Positions 24,565 through 36,904 of a DNA stretch of 64,000 nt are shown here, one piece after another; positions within the stretch are counted from its first letter, which is position 1; every line of letters begins with the position of its first letter. The notes beneath the pieces were generated by a model. That model saw only the letters and a list, made by a program, of their open reading frames with translations. It had not been told where the DNA came from and ran no database searches. Location of the stretch: positions 82,178 through 146,177 of the forward strand of contig JAALGZ010000063.1 of the NCBI GenBank assembly GCA_015227615.1, written 5' to 3'. Made by a program: the position numbers and the translations under genes. The stretch comes from Labyrinthula sp. Ha (lineage: Eukaryota > Sar > Bigyra > Labyrinthulida > Labyrinthulaceae).

Positions 24565-26479
24565 CTAAACCATGTCAGAAGACAACTTATCCTTGAATGT
24601 TGTGTTTAATACTTCCATTGTATTTTGCAGCCATGTCTTCTTTACCAATTTTAAACCAAGTTTTTTTTCACTTAGTAAAAACATATCAACAATTTTCTCG
24701 GGATTGAAAATAAATCTTGCAAAATATCGATATAACAAAATATCTTTTGGTTGATGTTCATTTTTGTATTCAAGGACTGCATTTAAAAAGGTTATCAAGG
24801 TAATTGGCTTTTCAAATTCCAAATAGTCTTCAGTATTTTTTGAAGGTCTAATTCTCCTATCTTTTAAAACAGGAATTAATTCTGGAACAATAAAACTTTC
24901 TGCTTTTTCATCATATTTTAATAAAATCATACTACTTAAAGCAACTTTCAAAACATATTCTCTTTCTTCTTTAGTATAATCTCTGAGAAGGAAATTGAAT
25001 AAAGTTTTTCTTATTATTCCAAAATCAATATATTTTCTATATTCAGGAAAAATCTCAGAATTCAACCTAAAAGCAAGTTGATGAAGACTTGAATCCCGAA
25101 TAAAACTTCCTAAAGCTTGAGCTATATAGGAAGGTGCAAAAAATATAAAATTAGTTTCTTCAGACAACTCAAGGTTTTTATGGTAGAAAATAATTCCTGC
25201 TCTTGAATAGATCTGCAGCATATTTTCAATATCTTCTTCTGGAAAGTTACAAAGTTTTCCTTTAATCTTGAAGTTTTTCACACTTGTATAATTTGATTCT
25301 TCTCTACAATTATCCAAGAATAAAACCCAAACACAAGGTAAGCTTAACTCAGTTGAAACATAGTTGGTAAAAAATGTATCTTCTTCTGCAAAGCTCTTAA
25401 GTTTGTCATGTATCTCAGAAAGAGTTTTAGAAGAAGGATTTGAATTCTCAATAGGAAAAAAACTATTCTTCTCATTTTTTGGTACCTGAAAATCAGTAAA
25501 AGCTTCAGAAACAAGTTTAAAGACTTTTAATTCAGTTTTCTCTAGTTCATGTTTTTCATTTTTCTTAAGAAATAGTTTAAAATAAGTTCCAATTAAAATA
25601 ATAGGTGCTCTTGGAGCATTTTTGACAACACTTTTTAACCAGAACTTAAGTCTATTCATATCTTTGTTATTTTGTTTTGTTAAGTTAAATACAACAACAT
25701 AAACTGCATTTTGATTCATAAATAAATGATGAAGAGAAGAAAAAACTTCTTGACCTCCAAAATCAGAAACACGATAGAAAGGGTTGTTTGATTTATAATC
25801 AGTGTTCCAATCTCTCGTAAACAGTTTTAGAAATTCTTCATCTTGAACAGTTCTTTCCAAAAGTTCTTTTTCAAAAGGAAGATTGTATTTTGATGTATTT
25901 CCAACTCTGTCATCAAAATCATATTCAATAGCAAGAACGTTTTTCACTCTCTGCACACTAAGTTCATATTTAGTGAGATGTTTTAGTTTGTCTTCTTCGA
26001 TTTCAAAAATATTTGTATCTTCTAAAACCAAAGTTGAAGAAATATTATTTATAAATCTTTTTTTACATAAACTTCTTATTGTTGAAGTTTTTCCAGTTTT
26101 ACCATCTCCCATAAATATTAGTTGAAGTTCGTTCAAAGAGAGTTCTTGATCATATCTTTTTTGTAACATAGATTGAACCATAATATAAATATTTTTTTTA
26201 TTTTTTATCTTTTTGTTTATTGTTTTCAAATATAAAAGTGAAGGATGTTTTTCAACTAGTTTTACCACAGCTGTTTCAAAATCTTTAATATCAAATAAGT
26301 CAAACCTAAAAAATGAATAAAATAAACAAAATAACCTGAAATAGCAAAGAGAAGGACTTCCGAGAAGTAACTGTTTCACACCTCCAATTATTGCTTTTTT
26401 CTCTTGATATTCTTTATAATTCGTCGACTCCCAAACACTAAAGTTTAACTAAAAGGTTTGTTTACAATAAGTATTTCAT
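24565..26479 (-). CDS. Roc-COR family GTPase with N-terminal membrane segment, copy 2
   Basis: Paralogue of the gene at 17799-19692, with the same structure: exon 1 of 14 nt (26479-26466), a 28-nt intron (26465-26438) and exon 2 (26437-24565); 628 residues. The two proteins align without a single indel over 621 codons although the surrounding DNA has indels, which implies selection on both as proteins. P-loop GDGKTGKTS and DFGGQ are kept; the specificity motif is GTYFK, again without Asp. Substitutions cluster in the membrane segment, in surface-like charged stretches (for example KKHNLK versus EEDKLK) and at the C-terminus, which here ends DKLSSDMV. The 3n+2 first exon and the intron are conserved, supporting the gene model. 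Confidence 0.85.
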
Positions 26480-27225
26480 AGTATTATTTTCTGATAGTGT
26501 TTGAAAAATAATTGATAACTCAGCTACAGTGAAATTATTATTTTCAATCCTAAATATGAAATAGAAGAAAAATATACGTCCACTCTTCAACTTTTGTTCT
26601 CTTGCTTATAAACATATCAAAAGACTTAAAAGATATTATTTCACACCTATAAAAACTATAGTAAATAAATATTAAAAAAATACTATATCTTTTTTAACTT
26701 AGGAAATATTTTTTGTTTAGAAAGTATATTAAGAGTATCATCATTTATTGAACAGTGGCGAAACCTATCTTAAAATAAGGACAAAAAATACTCCAAGTAA
26801 TCAACTGCTGGAAATAAATTTAATAATCTTTCAAATTCTTCTTTCAGAAGAAAAAGTGGACAATAAATAAACCTATATTCTTTGAGAAGGAAACATCTTA
26901 CTTTAACCTAGTTATCTCCTTATTCACTTTCATATTTTGGAGAAAAGTTTTGATTGCTTTGTTGAACATTTCTGACTCATCTATGACACTACCCGACCTT
27001 ATAATAACCAAATTGAAAATATATACCACTTAATACTAAAATTATTGGTTTCATATCTTCCTTCATATTGTTTTAGTATAGATTTTTCATCATATGTCAT
27101 CTTTGTTTTTGTTCTTTTTTGACACAAAAAATTATTTTACTGAAACTTTTTCGATTAATTAGTTTAAAATATAAAAATATACTAAATTAAAACCAATAAA
27201 ATGATTATTAGTTTTTTCTTATTGA

Positions 27226-27715
27226 GCTTAACGTTAACTACTGGTAAAGAAATTCTTAACGGATACTGAATCTTACGGAAATTACCGTTTATAACGATAT
27301 TCACGATATCTTTTTGTGTTTTCAAAATCTTTTAACAATTAAATATTTTGTTCTAAATTATATCTTTATAATATATTATATTTATATTCTTTCTCTAAAG
27401 GAATAAAATTGAAACAAAAGCTGCCTTAGATCAAAATAAAACAAAGAATCAACATCATTTGCAAGTTATTTGATATGAAAAACTTCTCATGACTACTACC
27501 CTTAGCCTTGAAGTTATCTCGATCCAATCTCAAAATAAGCTCCTAGAGGTTAATGAAATATTCCAAAATCTTTTCAGAAAATTTTAAGGAACTAGTTGTA
27601 CTATATGATAGAAAATACAACTGAAAAAATAGAGGAAATACCTTGCCCATAGCGATTTTTTTTCATAATCATGAAATAGAAACGACGTATCTTCGCTTCA
27701 ACTTTTTTTCAGAAA
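27226..27715. repeat. Tandem array unit 3, truncated
   Basis: About 490 bp matching the beginning of units 1 and 2, from the GCTTAACGTTAACTACTGG start through the segment resembling 20700-20920. It is more diverged and carries small indels. Similarity fades near 27715, so this is the broken right end of the array and no gene is preserved. Confidence 0.8.
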
Positions 27716-30700
27716 AACCAGATTACACCATTGGAAAAATATTTTACTTTCCCAGCTACTCCTGAAAGAGAGTTCAGTTTTTTATAAAGTTAATCACGGA
27801 TTTGTACGGTCTAATATCCGAAAATCAAAGCAAGACTTCACATAACAATACTTGCGGCAGAAAAGTTCATATTTCAGAGTTTACATTTAATCCTCTTAAA
27901 CCAAATAAAATACAAGGTTATTTAAAGCCTAATTCACAAATTTTCGTAGCTTTTTTTCTTTTCTTTATTGAGATATGCTATGATTGAACTACGTATTTTT
28001 ATATTTCCGGCCTACAATCTATTTTCAAGTGATATATTCTATATTTTCCTATCCAGCTAAATTCTAATTTAAAACAGTATTGCAACTAATTTAGCCTATC
28101 TTCAAAATCGAATCTAATAGGTGGGTTTCAAATTTTCCATATTTAGGCACAGGAAGGGATTTTTCTATTTCATTCTTTTCAGGTCTACCTGTATTCTTGG
28201 TGAATTACCAAATAATTGCAAAGCTTGTTCCTCAGTCAAAACTTCGAGTTAAAAAAGCTAAACTTAGTTGCGGAAAAATCTTTTAAATAATTCTCTGTTT
28301 ATATAAGATTTTAAAAGCTTTAAAACGGTTGATATTATGTACAGTACCAAATGCCACCAGAATATTGTTCTTTCCTTTTATAGCAACCAGAAAACAATGA
28401 AGAAACATGCTACACCACCTCTGTAAACTGTCACGGTTAGTTCCTATGTTTAAGCTAAACCTTGTAGTAAATAATAGTTTTTATGGTTTTTGTTATTACG
28501 TGGTGTTGGAAACTCTGTCAATGATTTTTTCAAAAATCCAGTATAATAGCCATATAATAAACAATACCTTTTCAGGTCTTGTATAAAGCTCAAAACCTAT
28601 TGTAAACTAAACTTAGAACTTACTCACATAAAAATTTATAGGATTAAAACAATATAAAGTATAAAAAAAACACGATTATTGAAAATAACACATATAGTAT
28701 TTGTTAGTTTTTGTCACGAAATCTTCCATGAATAAAATATTATCACCCACAATGTGTTTCAAATTGAAGAAAGTTTCCCAATCATATGTTTTTTCAAGGT
28801 ATTTGGTAAGGATGAGTACTTTAAACCCTAATAAAGGCTAATTTTAAGGGTCCGTTTCACTAAGTTTACAGATCTTTAAAAAAACATACATTCAAACGTA
28901 ACATCACGAAGAACAACACTATAGATGATCTAATTCTTCCCATACGCTAAGTATTTACTATATCTGACTTTTAAATTCATTTCTCAGGATTTTATTCTCT
29001 AGTTAATTGTAACTGAGCTAAACTTCACTCAGAAAAGTCAAATGTTGAAAATCTGCACATCAGAAAATACTAAATCACTTAGTTTTGCTATAATCCCTCA
29101 AATTTTTATACTAGGTAGCCTCAAAAAACAAAAAAACACGACATGTAACCTTTAGCTCAGTTCTTTAGGATATTTTTAATGTATTTTTTAAGAAAAGTCG
29201 ATATTGGGCTAAAATGCTATTTTGATAAACTTCGATCCGTGTAATACCTCAAGAAATACTCTCCTAGAGCCAAAACAGACCTCACCAGTCGAAAGAACGA
29301 ATGAATTTAGGTCTAAATATAAGTTTTTTGAAAATTGGAGTCCTGTCTACAGCCTTCCTAGAAATGAATCTTATTTCCAAGATTTGAGAAACTCTGAAAA
29401 GGATACTCTTAAATGTCAAATAGTCCTAAATGGGTGATACTAAGTGACAAAACATCCTGAGAAATGGTTATCACCTCAATACATGATTGATTTAGGGCTC
29501 CACCAAATTTGGTTCGAACAAACTCCAAGAACTTCCCTATTGAACTCGGCAATTGTTATTTCGCTTATTTTTGCTTTACTCCAAACTCAACTTTGAAATA
29601 GCCAAAACAGAGCTTCTATTAGTTCAAATATCAGTAAATTTAATTCTAACCTCATCTAAGACTATTAATTAGTAACTTAGGAAGGAAAAAAAAATAAATT
29701 TGAAGATTCTTGCTTTCAACTATACAAATCTCTGTCATATTGTTGCAAATTCCTATGTTAAAATATGTTTTTTTTTACATTTAAATATGTTTAAGTGCTC
29801 AAAAATACATATAAATTGGCATTGTGAAAGCAGTAATATATTAAAAACATCTACGCATTTAGTTTTTGAAAAAACCCGTAGTGTGGACACTTTACTTATG
29901 TATATAAGGTAACAAAGTGATATTCTTGTTCTTATAGGTTTAACTGCTTGCTCTTACTTTTATAAAGCGTGTTCATTGTAATTACAAAAAAAGAAAATTA
30001 TTGAGAGGTGTAAACCGTAGGAAATATAATATGCGGGAAACCCTTCATTTTCTTCTTCTTTGGGTTTCCTCTTACGTGGGTAGCCTTTGTCGGGTTTTCT
30101 TGTTTTTAGTTTACCTAAAACATAGTTGAACTAGACGAAACAAAACATTCTTATGCGCTATGAAAACACTAGACTTTGTTGCTTTCTTTTGGATATCCAA
30201 GTTTGTCCTTCTTCGCCATGTTTGTTGTTCAAACATGGCAACTTGTCCAATCTTCTCGTCTGTATTTGTCCACTGCAAACAGGGTGAGTTCTTTTTCAAA
30301 AGCCAACAACCAGGAAGGGATTTCCAATAGCTTATTTAATTTCCATGGCAGAAAAATATTTCTTGATTTCCACAAAGGCTCTATTGTGACTTCTGTAGCA
30401 ATAGAATAAAATACTTCTTGTTAACTTCCTATTCTTTTTCATTACTAGCATCACAGTACAAGAGAATTTAGTTTGAGAGTATATATTTCTACCATGGAAT
30501 GTCATTTGTTATATTTTAATTCCACATTCTTTTGTTTGTTTTCTCTCGGATTTCTATGTGGATGCACGGCGGATATTCTTATTGAAAACATGTCCTCAAA
30601 CTATACCACGGTATCATCATATTGGAATGATTTCGATAGTATATCCAACAGGAATCAATATCACTTTTAAGTCATCAATATATAATTTATCATTATCGAA

Positions 30701-31236
30701 GTTTTACCATTAGACAACGATATACTTCATTTAAAGTTGTTAAGTATAACGGTACTGGCAATGATTATCAATTTAAAATAACTGATAAAACACAATTAAT
30801 CGGTTTTCCATAATTTCTGTTTGATACCGATGACTACTTGCGACGACATAGTTTACCGATTTCTTTGTCCGCGAAAAAACGGGAACATAGTATTCCGTCA
30901 ACCCATATCTCCCTGCATAATCCCAGCCTACAAAAACGACCTCAAACGAATACGATCAAACATATCGTCAACATTCAATCAACACCCATTTCCACATAAG
31001 AAAACACACACAACTATCGCTAGAATCAACCCGAAAATCGTAATGTATATACCAACAGACAAATTGACTGAGTATGTGAATATTAAGGTTTACTTGAGAA
31101 ATTATATATATATTTGATTAATAGACACATTCATATACCATTGATTTACCCAAAATTGGAGGAAAAAAGGAACTGTTGAACGATCACACGAAAAAAAAAG
31201 AAAAACAGACCAACTTTCCACAAATTCAAAACCAAG
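27716..31236. other. Gene-poor AT-rich intergenic region
   Basis: No recognisable gene. A frame at 29222-29437 has fairly balanced amino-acid composition but starts with TTG and matches nothing I know. Bases 30830-31060 are unusually C/A-rich on the plus strand and carry an open frame with an ATG at 30830 ending near 31117; it has no recognisable motif and may only reflect base composition. Confidence 0.45.
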
Positions 31237-31692
31237 ATGAACTGCTTCCCCAGCCGTCAGAAATCGAAAGCCAAGCAATGTCAAAACCCAAGATACACTA
31301 ATAAGAATCCAAGTGTCAAGGATTCTCCTCCTCTTTTCGAAACGCGGACGCATTTAGACCCTTTTGACGAATTGATACAAAACAAGTCTTCTTTCTCGCT
31401 GTTCAAACGAAGACCAAGTTCTTCTAAGTCAAAAAGCTACTCATTCTTCAACTTATTTGGGAAAGATGAAGAGGAAGAAGATCTTCCCCGGAAAGAAAAA
31501 TATGTTTCTGCCGAGTACAGGGATGGAGATGCGATGTATGAGTTACTAATGGGATTTGAATGGAAGAACGGTAAAGAAACTAAAGTTCCAAAAAAAAAGG
31601 AAATAATTGAAGAAGATAATGAACTTGAAGAAATATTTAAGGAAGCTGAAAGATTAGACTACAAATATCTTGAGGATTATTTGTTTGACTAG
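31237..31692 (+). CDS. Hypothetical acidic 151-residue protein
   Basis: I do not recognise this protein. It starts at ATG with MNCFPSR, has a basic, Ser-rich first half (KRRPSSSKSKSYSFFNLFG) and a strongly acidic second half (DEEEEDLPRKEK, then EEDNELEEIFKEAERLDYKYLEDYLFD-like composition with predicted helix). There is no membrane segment. The GC content of the frame is higher than that of the flanks and the codon use looks coding. The cysteine at position 3 could be an acylation site, which is inference. No intron is needed and there are no near neighbours, so context gives no clue to function. Confidence 0.55.
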   Translation: MNCFPSRQKSKAKQCQNPRYTNKNPSVKDSPPLFETRTHLDPFDELIQNKSSFSLFKRRPSSSKSKSYSFFNLFGKDEEEEDLPRKEKYVSAEYRDGDAMYELLMGFEWKNGKETKVPKKKEIIEEDNELEEIFKEAERLDYKYLEDYLFD

Positions 31693-34600
31693 AATGCTGT
31701 TATGGCCTAAACTAACAGAAAACTTTAGAGTTGTGTTTTTTGTTTAGAAAGTTGTTTACACGGGATGGAAGTTTTTGAATATGGTTAATGTGAGTGTCTG
31801 GGCTAGATTTTCTTTTTGATAGCGGAAAACGTATTGTTACAGATGTAATTTTTTATATAATTTCGGGAAACCTTTGGGTAATAAAGTTTAAAAATGATTA
31901 TTCATGAAACTTTTCAACAAGGCTGTCTATGGTTTGTTTTTAGGATGCGTATGCGTTTTCACCGTTTTTCTTTTCTGTAGCCTCATTTAACACTAAAGGG
32001 ATGAAATGTTTGTTCATTGTTGGATTTGCCTTGCTCAAGTTCAAGCGTCTTCTCAAGATTTGACCAGGAACTAGGACATGCAACATTATATGAGAACAGT
32101 ACAACCTTTATGTTTGATTAAATGCACAGGTTTGGTTAATGTCTCTAATCCAAAGGGTTTAGTGTGGAGAAAAACGTTTTGGTTTCGTATTATTCCGGAT
32201 CTTAATACTCTCTTAAGAACTATTGTTTCGAAATTGAGACGAGATAGAATTTAGTATCAGCTAGATTGCGGGCATTAATAATAGATTAGCTGTTTCTTTC
32301 ACCAAACTTTTTATTTCAGCTAAAAGTTCTCAACAGTGGGTTAATTAAGCATAAGCCATTACTTCCAACCTAGAATCAGTACTTGAATCACTGCTTTTGG
32401 CTAAGTTTCAGACATTTCGTACATTATGCTCGAAATTTAGACTAGATAATTAAATCTAAACGTCACTAAGAAGCGGAATGTAACAAATTAAGCGGTGCAA
32501 GTATCTTACAGCATTTCCAAGTAATTGGGGAATCATTAAGAATTAATGAGGTAAGTTTCGTGATACAAGGGGGAACAGTTACTGAAAAAGAAAACATACA
32601 ATTGATAATACAACACCCGCCCTAGGCTATATTTAGAGTAGCAATGTGCAACTATTTTTGTTCATTTCGGTAGTTCGACGACTTAGGTCCAAGTGAAGGA
32701 AAGATCATGTAGAAGTGTGCATGACTTTAAGCACCACACCTTGTCCATATATAAATTTAAGTCTTAGGCTAAAGGAATGACAGCAATTAATATTATTTTT
32801 CCGAAGAAAAACTAAGCTTATTCATTTTGTTGTCATGAACTAGCTTATGGCAATGCAATTTGAACTTAACACCTTTTCAACAAAGAAAGGGGAGATATGA
32901 GGCTAACTTGGTTAGCGTCTAGGAATCCAATAGGAAATATAATTCTTATCAGCATATATATATAAATATATAGATAGATAGATATAAAGATGAAGCTGTC
33001 CACGGCTTTTCTTTAATCTTATCTATCCTGCACTTGCTATTTCTTCAAGAGGTTTAGTATTTTTATAGTAAAACATGTTGAATATAAGTTATTTGCGTTC
33101 ACGGTTGTTAAAGTAGTACCTTGAGAATTAGTTTAGTTTTCATAGTTCGGAATCATCAGTCTTATTACGTGACCATAATAGAAAGCACAACCTGCATCAA
33201 TCATTATGCACATATATAAATGTGTCTATTCTTTCTTTTCAGAAGAGTGTTAGTTCTTTTCATTCTCGTGAGATATTAAATAAATCCCTCAGTGAGACAA
33301 AACTGGCTAGGCTCTCTCTCTCTATATAAACAAGTAATTTATTGAAACGAGAAAAGCCCCAAGGTAGACCCATGCCTTATTACCAGTTTTAGAGTTTTCT
33401 TGCTGGAACTTAGTTTTGGCTCTTGTTCAGAACAGTAATATAGTGAATGGTCAAGAATTATGTCTTAGCATAGCTTTAGTGAGTCTATTGCACAAGCTAA
33501 TTTGCTGTAAGTGTTGATATAGCTCCTACTGTTGGGGTAGGAGATTCCATGGGTATCTCAGGGTTTTTTAATAAAGATTTTCTTTAAGGCCATCTTTTGG
33601 ATATCCACTGAAAAAATGCATTGTTTAGCTTTTTAATTTTCTGTATTTCATAGTCATTACCGGTACCACGACGCGGGAATTTAATCTAATGGAAACTATT
33701 CCAACTTTTCTTTAGTTTAGTTTGCTATAACTGAACGGGGTTTTGCTTCTTCCCATCTACCTCTTCAAGTTTTTTCGAGAGTTAGTAATTGCTTTCTCAA
33801 TGTGCATTCGTACCTATGTCTACACACAAAAGAAATATTTAAAAGAGTAATTCTACCAATTTGTTAGTAAATTGAGCATAAAACCTCACGACTTGGCAAA
33901 TAGAAGGACAAATTATTATCAATGCTACCTTTTAAAAATATTCAGCAAAGCAATTATTGTCTACGTTTCCTTTATATTGAAGAGCGTGTATGCTGTACAT
34001 CGAAAATATCTAATATAGCTATTTAATCTTCAGTCGATACAATAAATTTAAGATAATGCTGCGCCGAGTAAGAAGGAAAAGAAAATACAGGTATCTATGA
34101 TGAACAGAAACGAGTATTTATAGCCTAAAACTATCCAGAATAAAAGTTTTCACTATATTATTTCTCACATTTCTCCGTTTTCAGCTTTCTTGTAAAGATC
34201 CACATGTTTAGGTTAATGCGATTAAGTGGGAGATCTATCTCTTGCATAAGTACTGTGTCTTACCTCCATAACTCGTACTAAAACTATGTTGCATTCCTAT
34301 TCCACTGTAAAGCTAAAAAAGATTAAACTTTTCAAATTTCTGAGCATCAGGTTGAACAAATGCTGAATAATAATTGGAGTTGACTAATTTGAGGACGGTT
34401 GCAAAGAAAAAGAGAGAGAAATCAAGAATTAATATTTAGATTTCGGAAACCGATTTCTATAGGCTACGGTAGCTGCTCCATTCCATAGACAAGGTAGATA
34501 TTGGACTGTGTAAGCCCTGATGGGGCTGACTTCGGGTAGTTTGGAATGAAAAGATTATAATCGCTTGTCAATAATAGGGTAAACATTCAAAATCGGAGTT

Positions 34601-36904
34601 AAGACATGTAGTTTAAGGAGTAGCTTTGTAAGCAGTATGTACCATCAGTATTGTTTTTTATATATTTTGCCATAGATTTTTCCTGTGTTAATCAAAAATA
34701 ATTCCAAATGAGAATCCTAGTATAGATTCTAAGCTGCCTTACATAATTGTATCATATTAGTGGGATTTATTCGAGAGGGCAAAACAGTTAGATTGCATTT
34801 AGCATATTTGCAAGAATGTACCTATTCTTGTTTTTATACTGGCCATTCAGCGTTTGCTGAGTGATTTAAATATGTGCTTTGTGGTTCAAAAGAAAATTTT
34901 CCTTACTCGTGAAAGCAGGTACCAACAAAATTTGTATTTAAAGACACAGAATTGACACATGTCTAAAAATAAGGCCTGTAGAATTTAGTATACATATACT
35001 CAATGAGACTAAAAAAACCTTCTCCAGTAAATAACTTACCTAACAAGTTATTCCAAAGCCATTAAAATTCCTTCAAGGCGATTAGAATGCAATAAGTAAC
35101 ATCTCTACATCCACCGTAAATATGCTTTGATATGGTAGCTAAATGGATTATCGGACACTTTATACCACATCCCCAATACTAAGTGAACTCAACTTACGTG
35201 CATGTAGTAATTAATCACAAGTAGAGCCCTTATATCGAAGGGATAGTTATCCAATATGAAATTATCTTAATTGCTTCACAAGAAGAATGCGCCTAACATA
35301 TATTTCTTCTGCGAACTACTATGGTATCGCCAATAAGGAAGTATATTCCTTTTTCATTAAGCTTGATTAATTACAATATAAGAATTTCTCAGCTCTAATG
35401 AACCACAGCTACCCAGAATCTTGCACTAATACTGGTGTGTTGCATCAAGAGAGAATCTTCCATTCTTATTTTCCAAGTAGTCAAAGAATGAGCAAGTATT
35501 TAAGCAGGACCTAAGCCTTATAATAATAAGACTCATGGGAATAAACTTAGTTTTGCATATATTTGAACCTATATTAGTGTAGGTTTACTTCTATGATGTA
35601 CTGTTAATCTACCACTTTGCGCAGAAAGCAATAGGATGAACCCCATTGAAGATACTATTAATGAATTTATACATAGGCGATATAAACATAGTTAAAGAAT
35701 GAAACGAGATCTAACACTAGCGAGAAAACTTTCTGAACAATGATAGGCACAGACATTGGTTCCATTATTAGCACAACAGGAATAAAACGTGGTAAGATAA
35801 AACTTCCTCTATTCATAAATTAAAAGGATATATACAAACCGGCTATCATTTCCTCAACTACTTGTACTAAAATCCTTAAAACATGAGGAAATAGCTAAGT
35901 TCAGTACATATAATATACATCTCAGTACTGGTAAATTAGAATACCAGGTGATATCAAACCATTACCCCTCTCCCAAATAACCAGTTTTCGCTAAGTTTTC
36001 TATTACTGAAAAAGTTAACACTGAAATCCAGTGCTTATTCTAACCACTGAGACTTGCGACTTTTTTTTGCTTAGACACTGAGAGTTATAGAATATTAACT
36101 AGTGCATTGCTGTATGTTTGAGTTATTTTAGGCGATATATCAAAACCATGATAATAAATGATTAATTTATTACACTCTACTTCTTCGTTCGATGCACTTG
36201 AGCTTTCCTCATATTCTCTGTCATTCAAAACTTTTTATTTGAATTATCTTTCATGATTTGACATAACTTACTTTCTGGTCTTTATTTTAGTGTCAAAAAA
36301 TATCTACAGAAAATAGGGGTAAATTTAGCATTGCATTGAGCATTAAGTTGTAACTAGCTTAAATCGAGGGTATTCGGTATGATTTTCTTCAAATCTGTAA
36401 ATGAAAAGAGAAATCTCTTATCCATAAAAATCTGAAAATAGAAATAATGAAAAAAAAAATAAAAAAAATATCTATTTGATGCATTTGTAGCTTTAATATG
36501 AAAGTATTACTTTGACTTTGATTATTTTTCAACTTGGAACCTCTTGATTTACCTTCCCCTTACCTGTTCAAACCAATTTACAAATGGGCTCAAGATAAGT
36601 AGGAATTTGGGGTTAGGATCAAATATTAGCCATGAAGTTGGGAAATCTAATTTATTTCAATATATCACATGTTTTTTGATAATACTTTATTGCTGGTATT
36701 TTATAGTTCAAAGGTGTCAAAAGATTGTTATTATTATCTGCAACATTTTGGAGATGAAGTAGTAAAAACAGTTAAGCGTTCGTGCACCAACGAGGCTGCT
36801 CAACTTCGACCTCCACTAAGGTTTTTGAGTATGTGAGCCAGCATGAGCAGAGACGAATTGTGTTCTCTATGAGCGTTAGTGGTCTTACCACATCAAAAAT
36901 TAGC
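31693..36904. other. Gene-poor AT-rich intergenic region
   Basis: No open frame with protein character was found on either strand. Simple repeats are present: AT/GATA runs at about 32953-32986, a CT run followed by TATA at about 33313-33328, and homopolymer A runs near 36450-36470. I found no RNA gene and no similarity to the Roc-COR array. Confidence 0.5.

Larger units (their letters stand above)
20439..27225. repeat. Tandem array unit 2 (6787 bp, complete)
   Basis: Second complete head-to-tail unit, with the second Roc-COR gene. From about 15189 in unit 1 onward the offset between units stays at 6787; the 19-bp difference in length comes from small indels in the first 1.5 kb. Divergence is uneven: nearly zero over 21976-22669, and clearly higher just after it (about 22670-23160). 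Confidence 0.92.

Noticed and set aside
24565-26379. Roc-COR copy 2 starting at the GTG at 26377-26379
   Set aside because: The frame is open upstream and matches copy 1 there; the ATG at 26479 with a 28-nt intron explains both genes.
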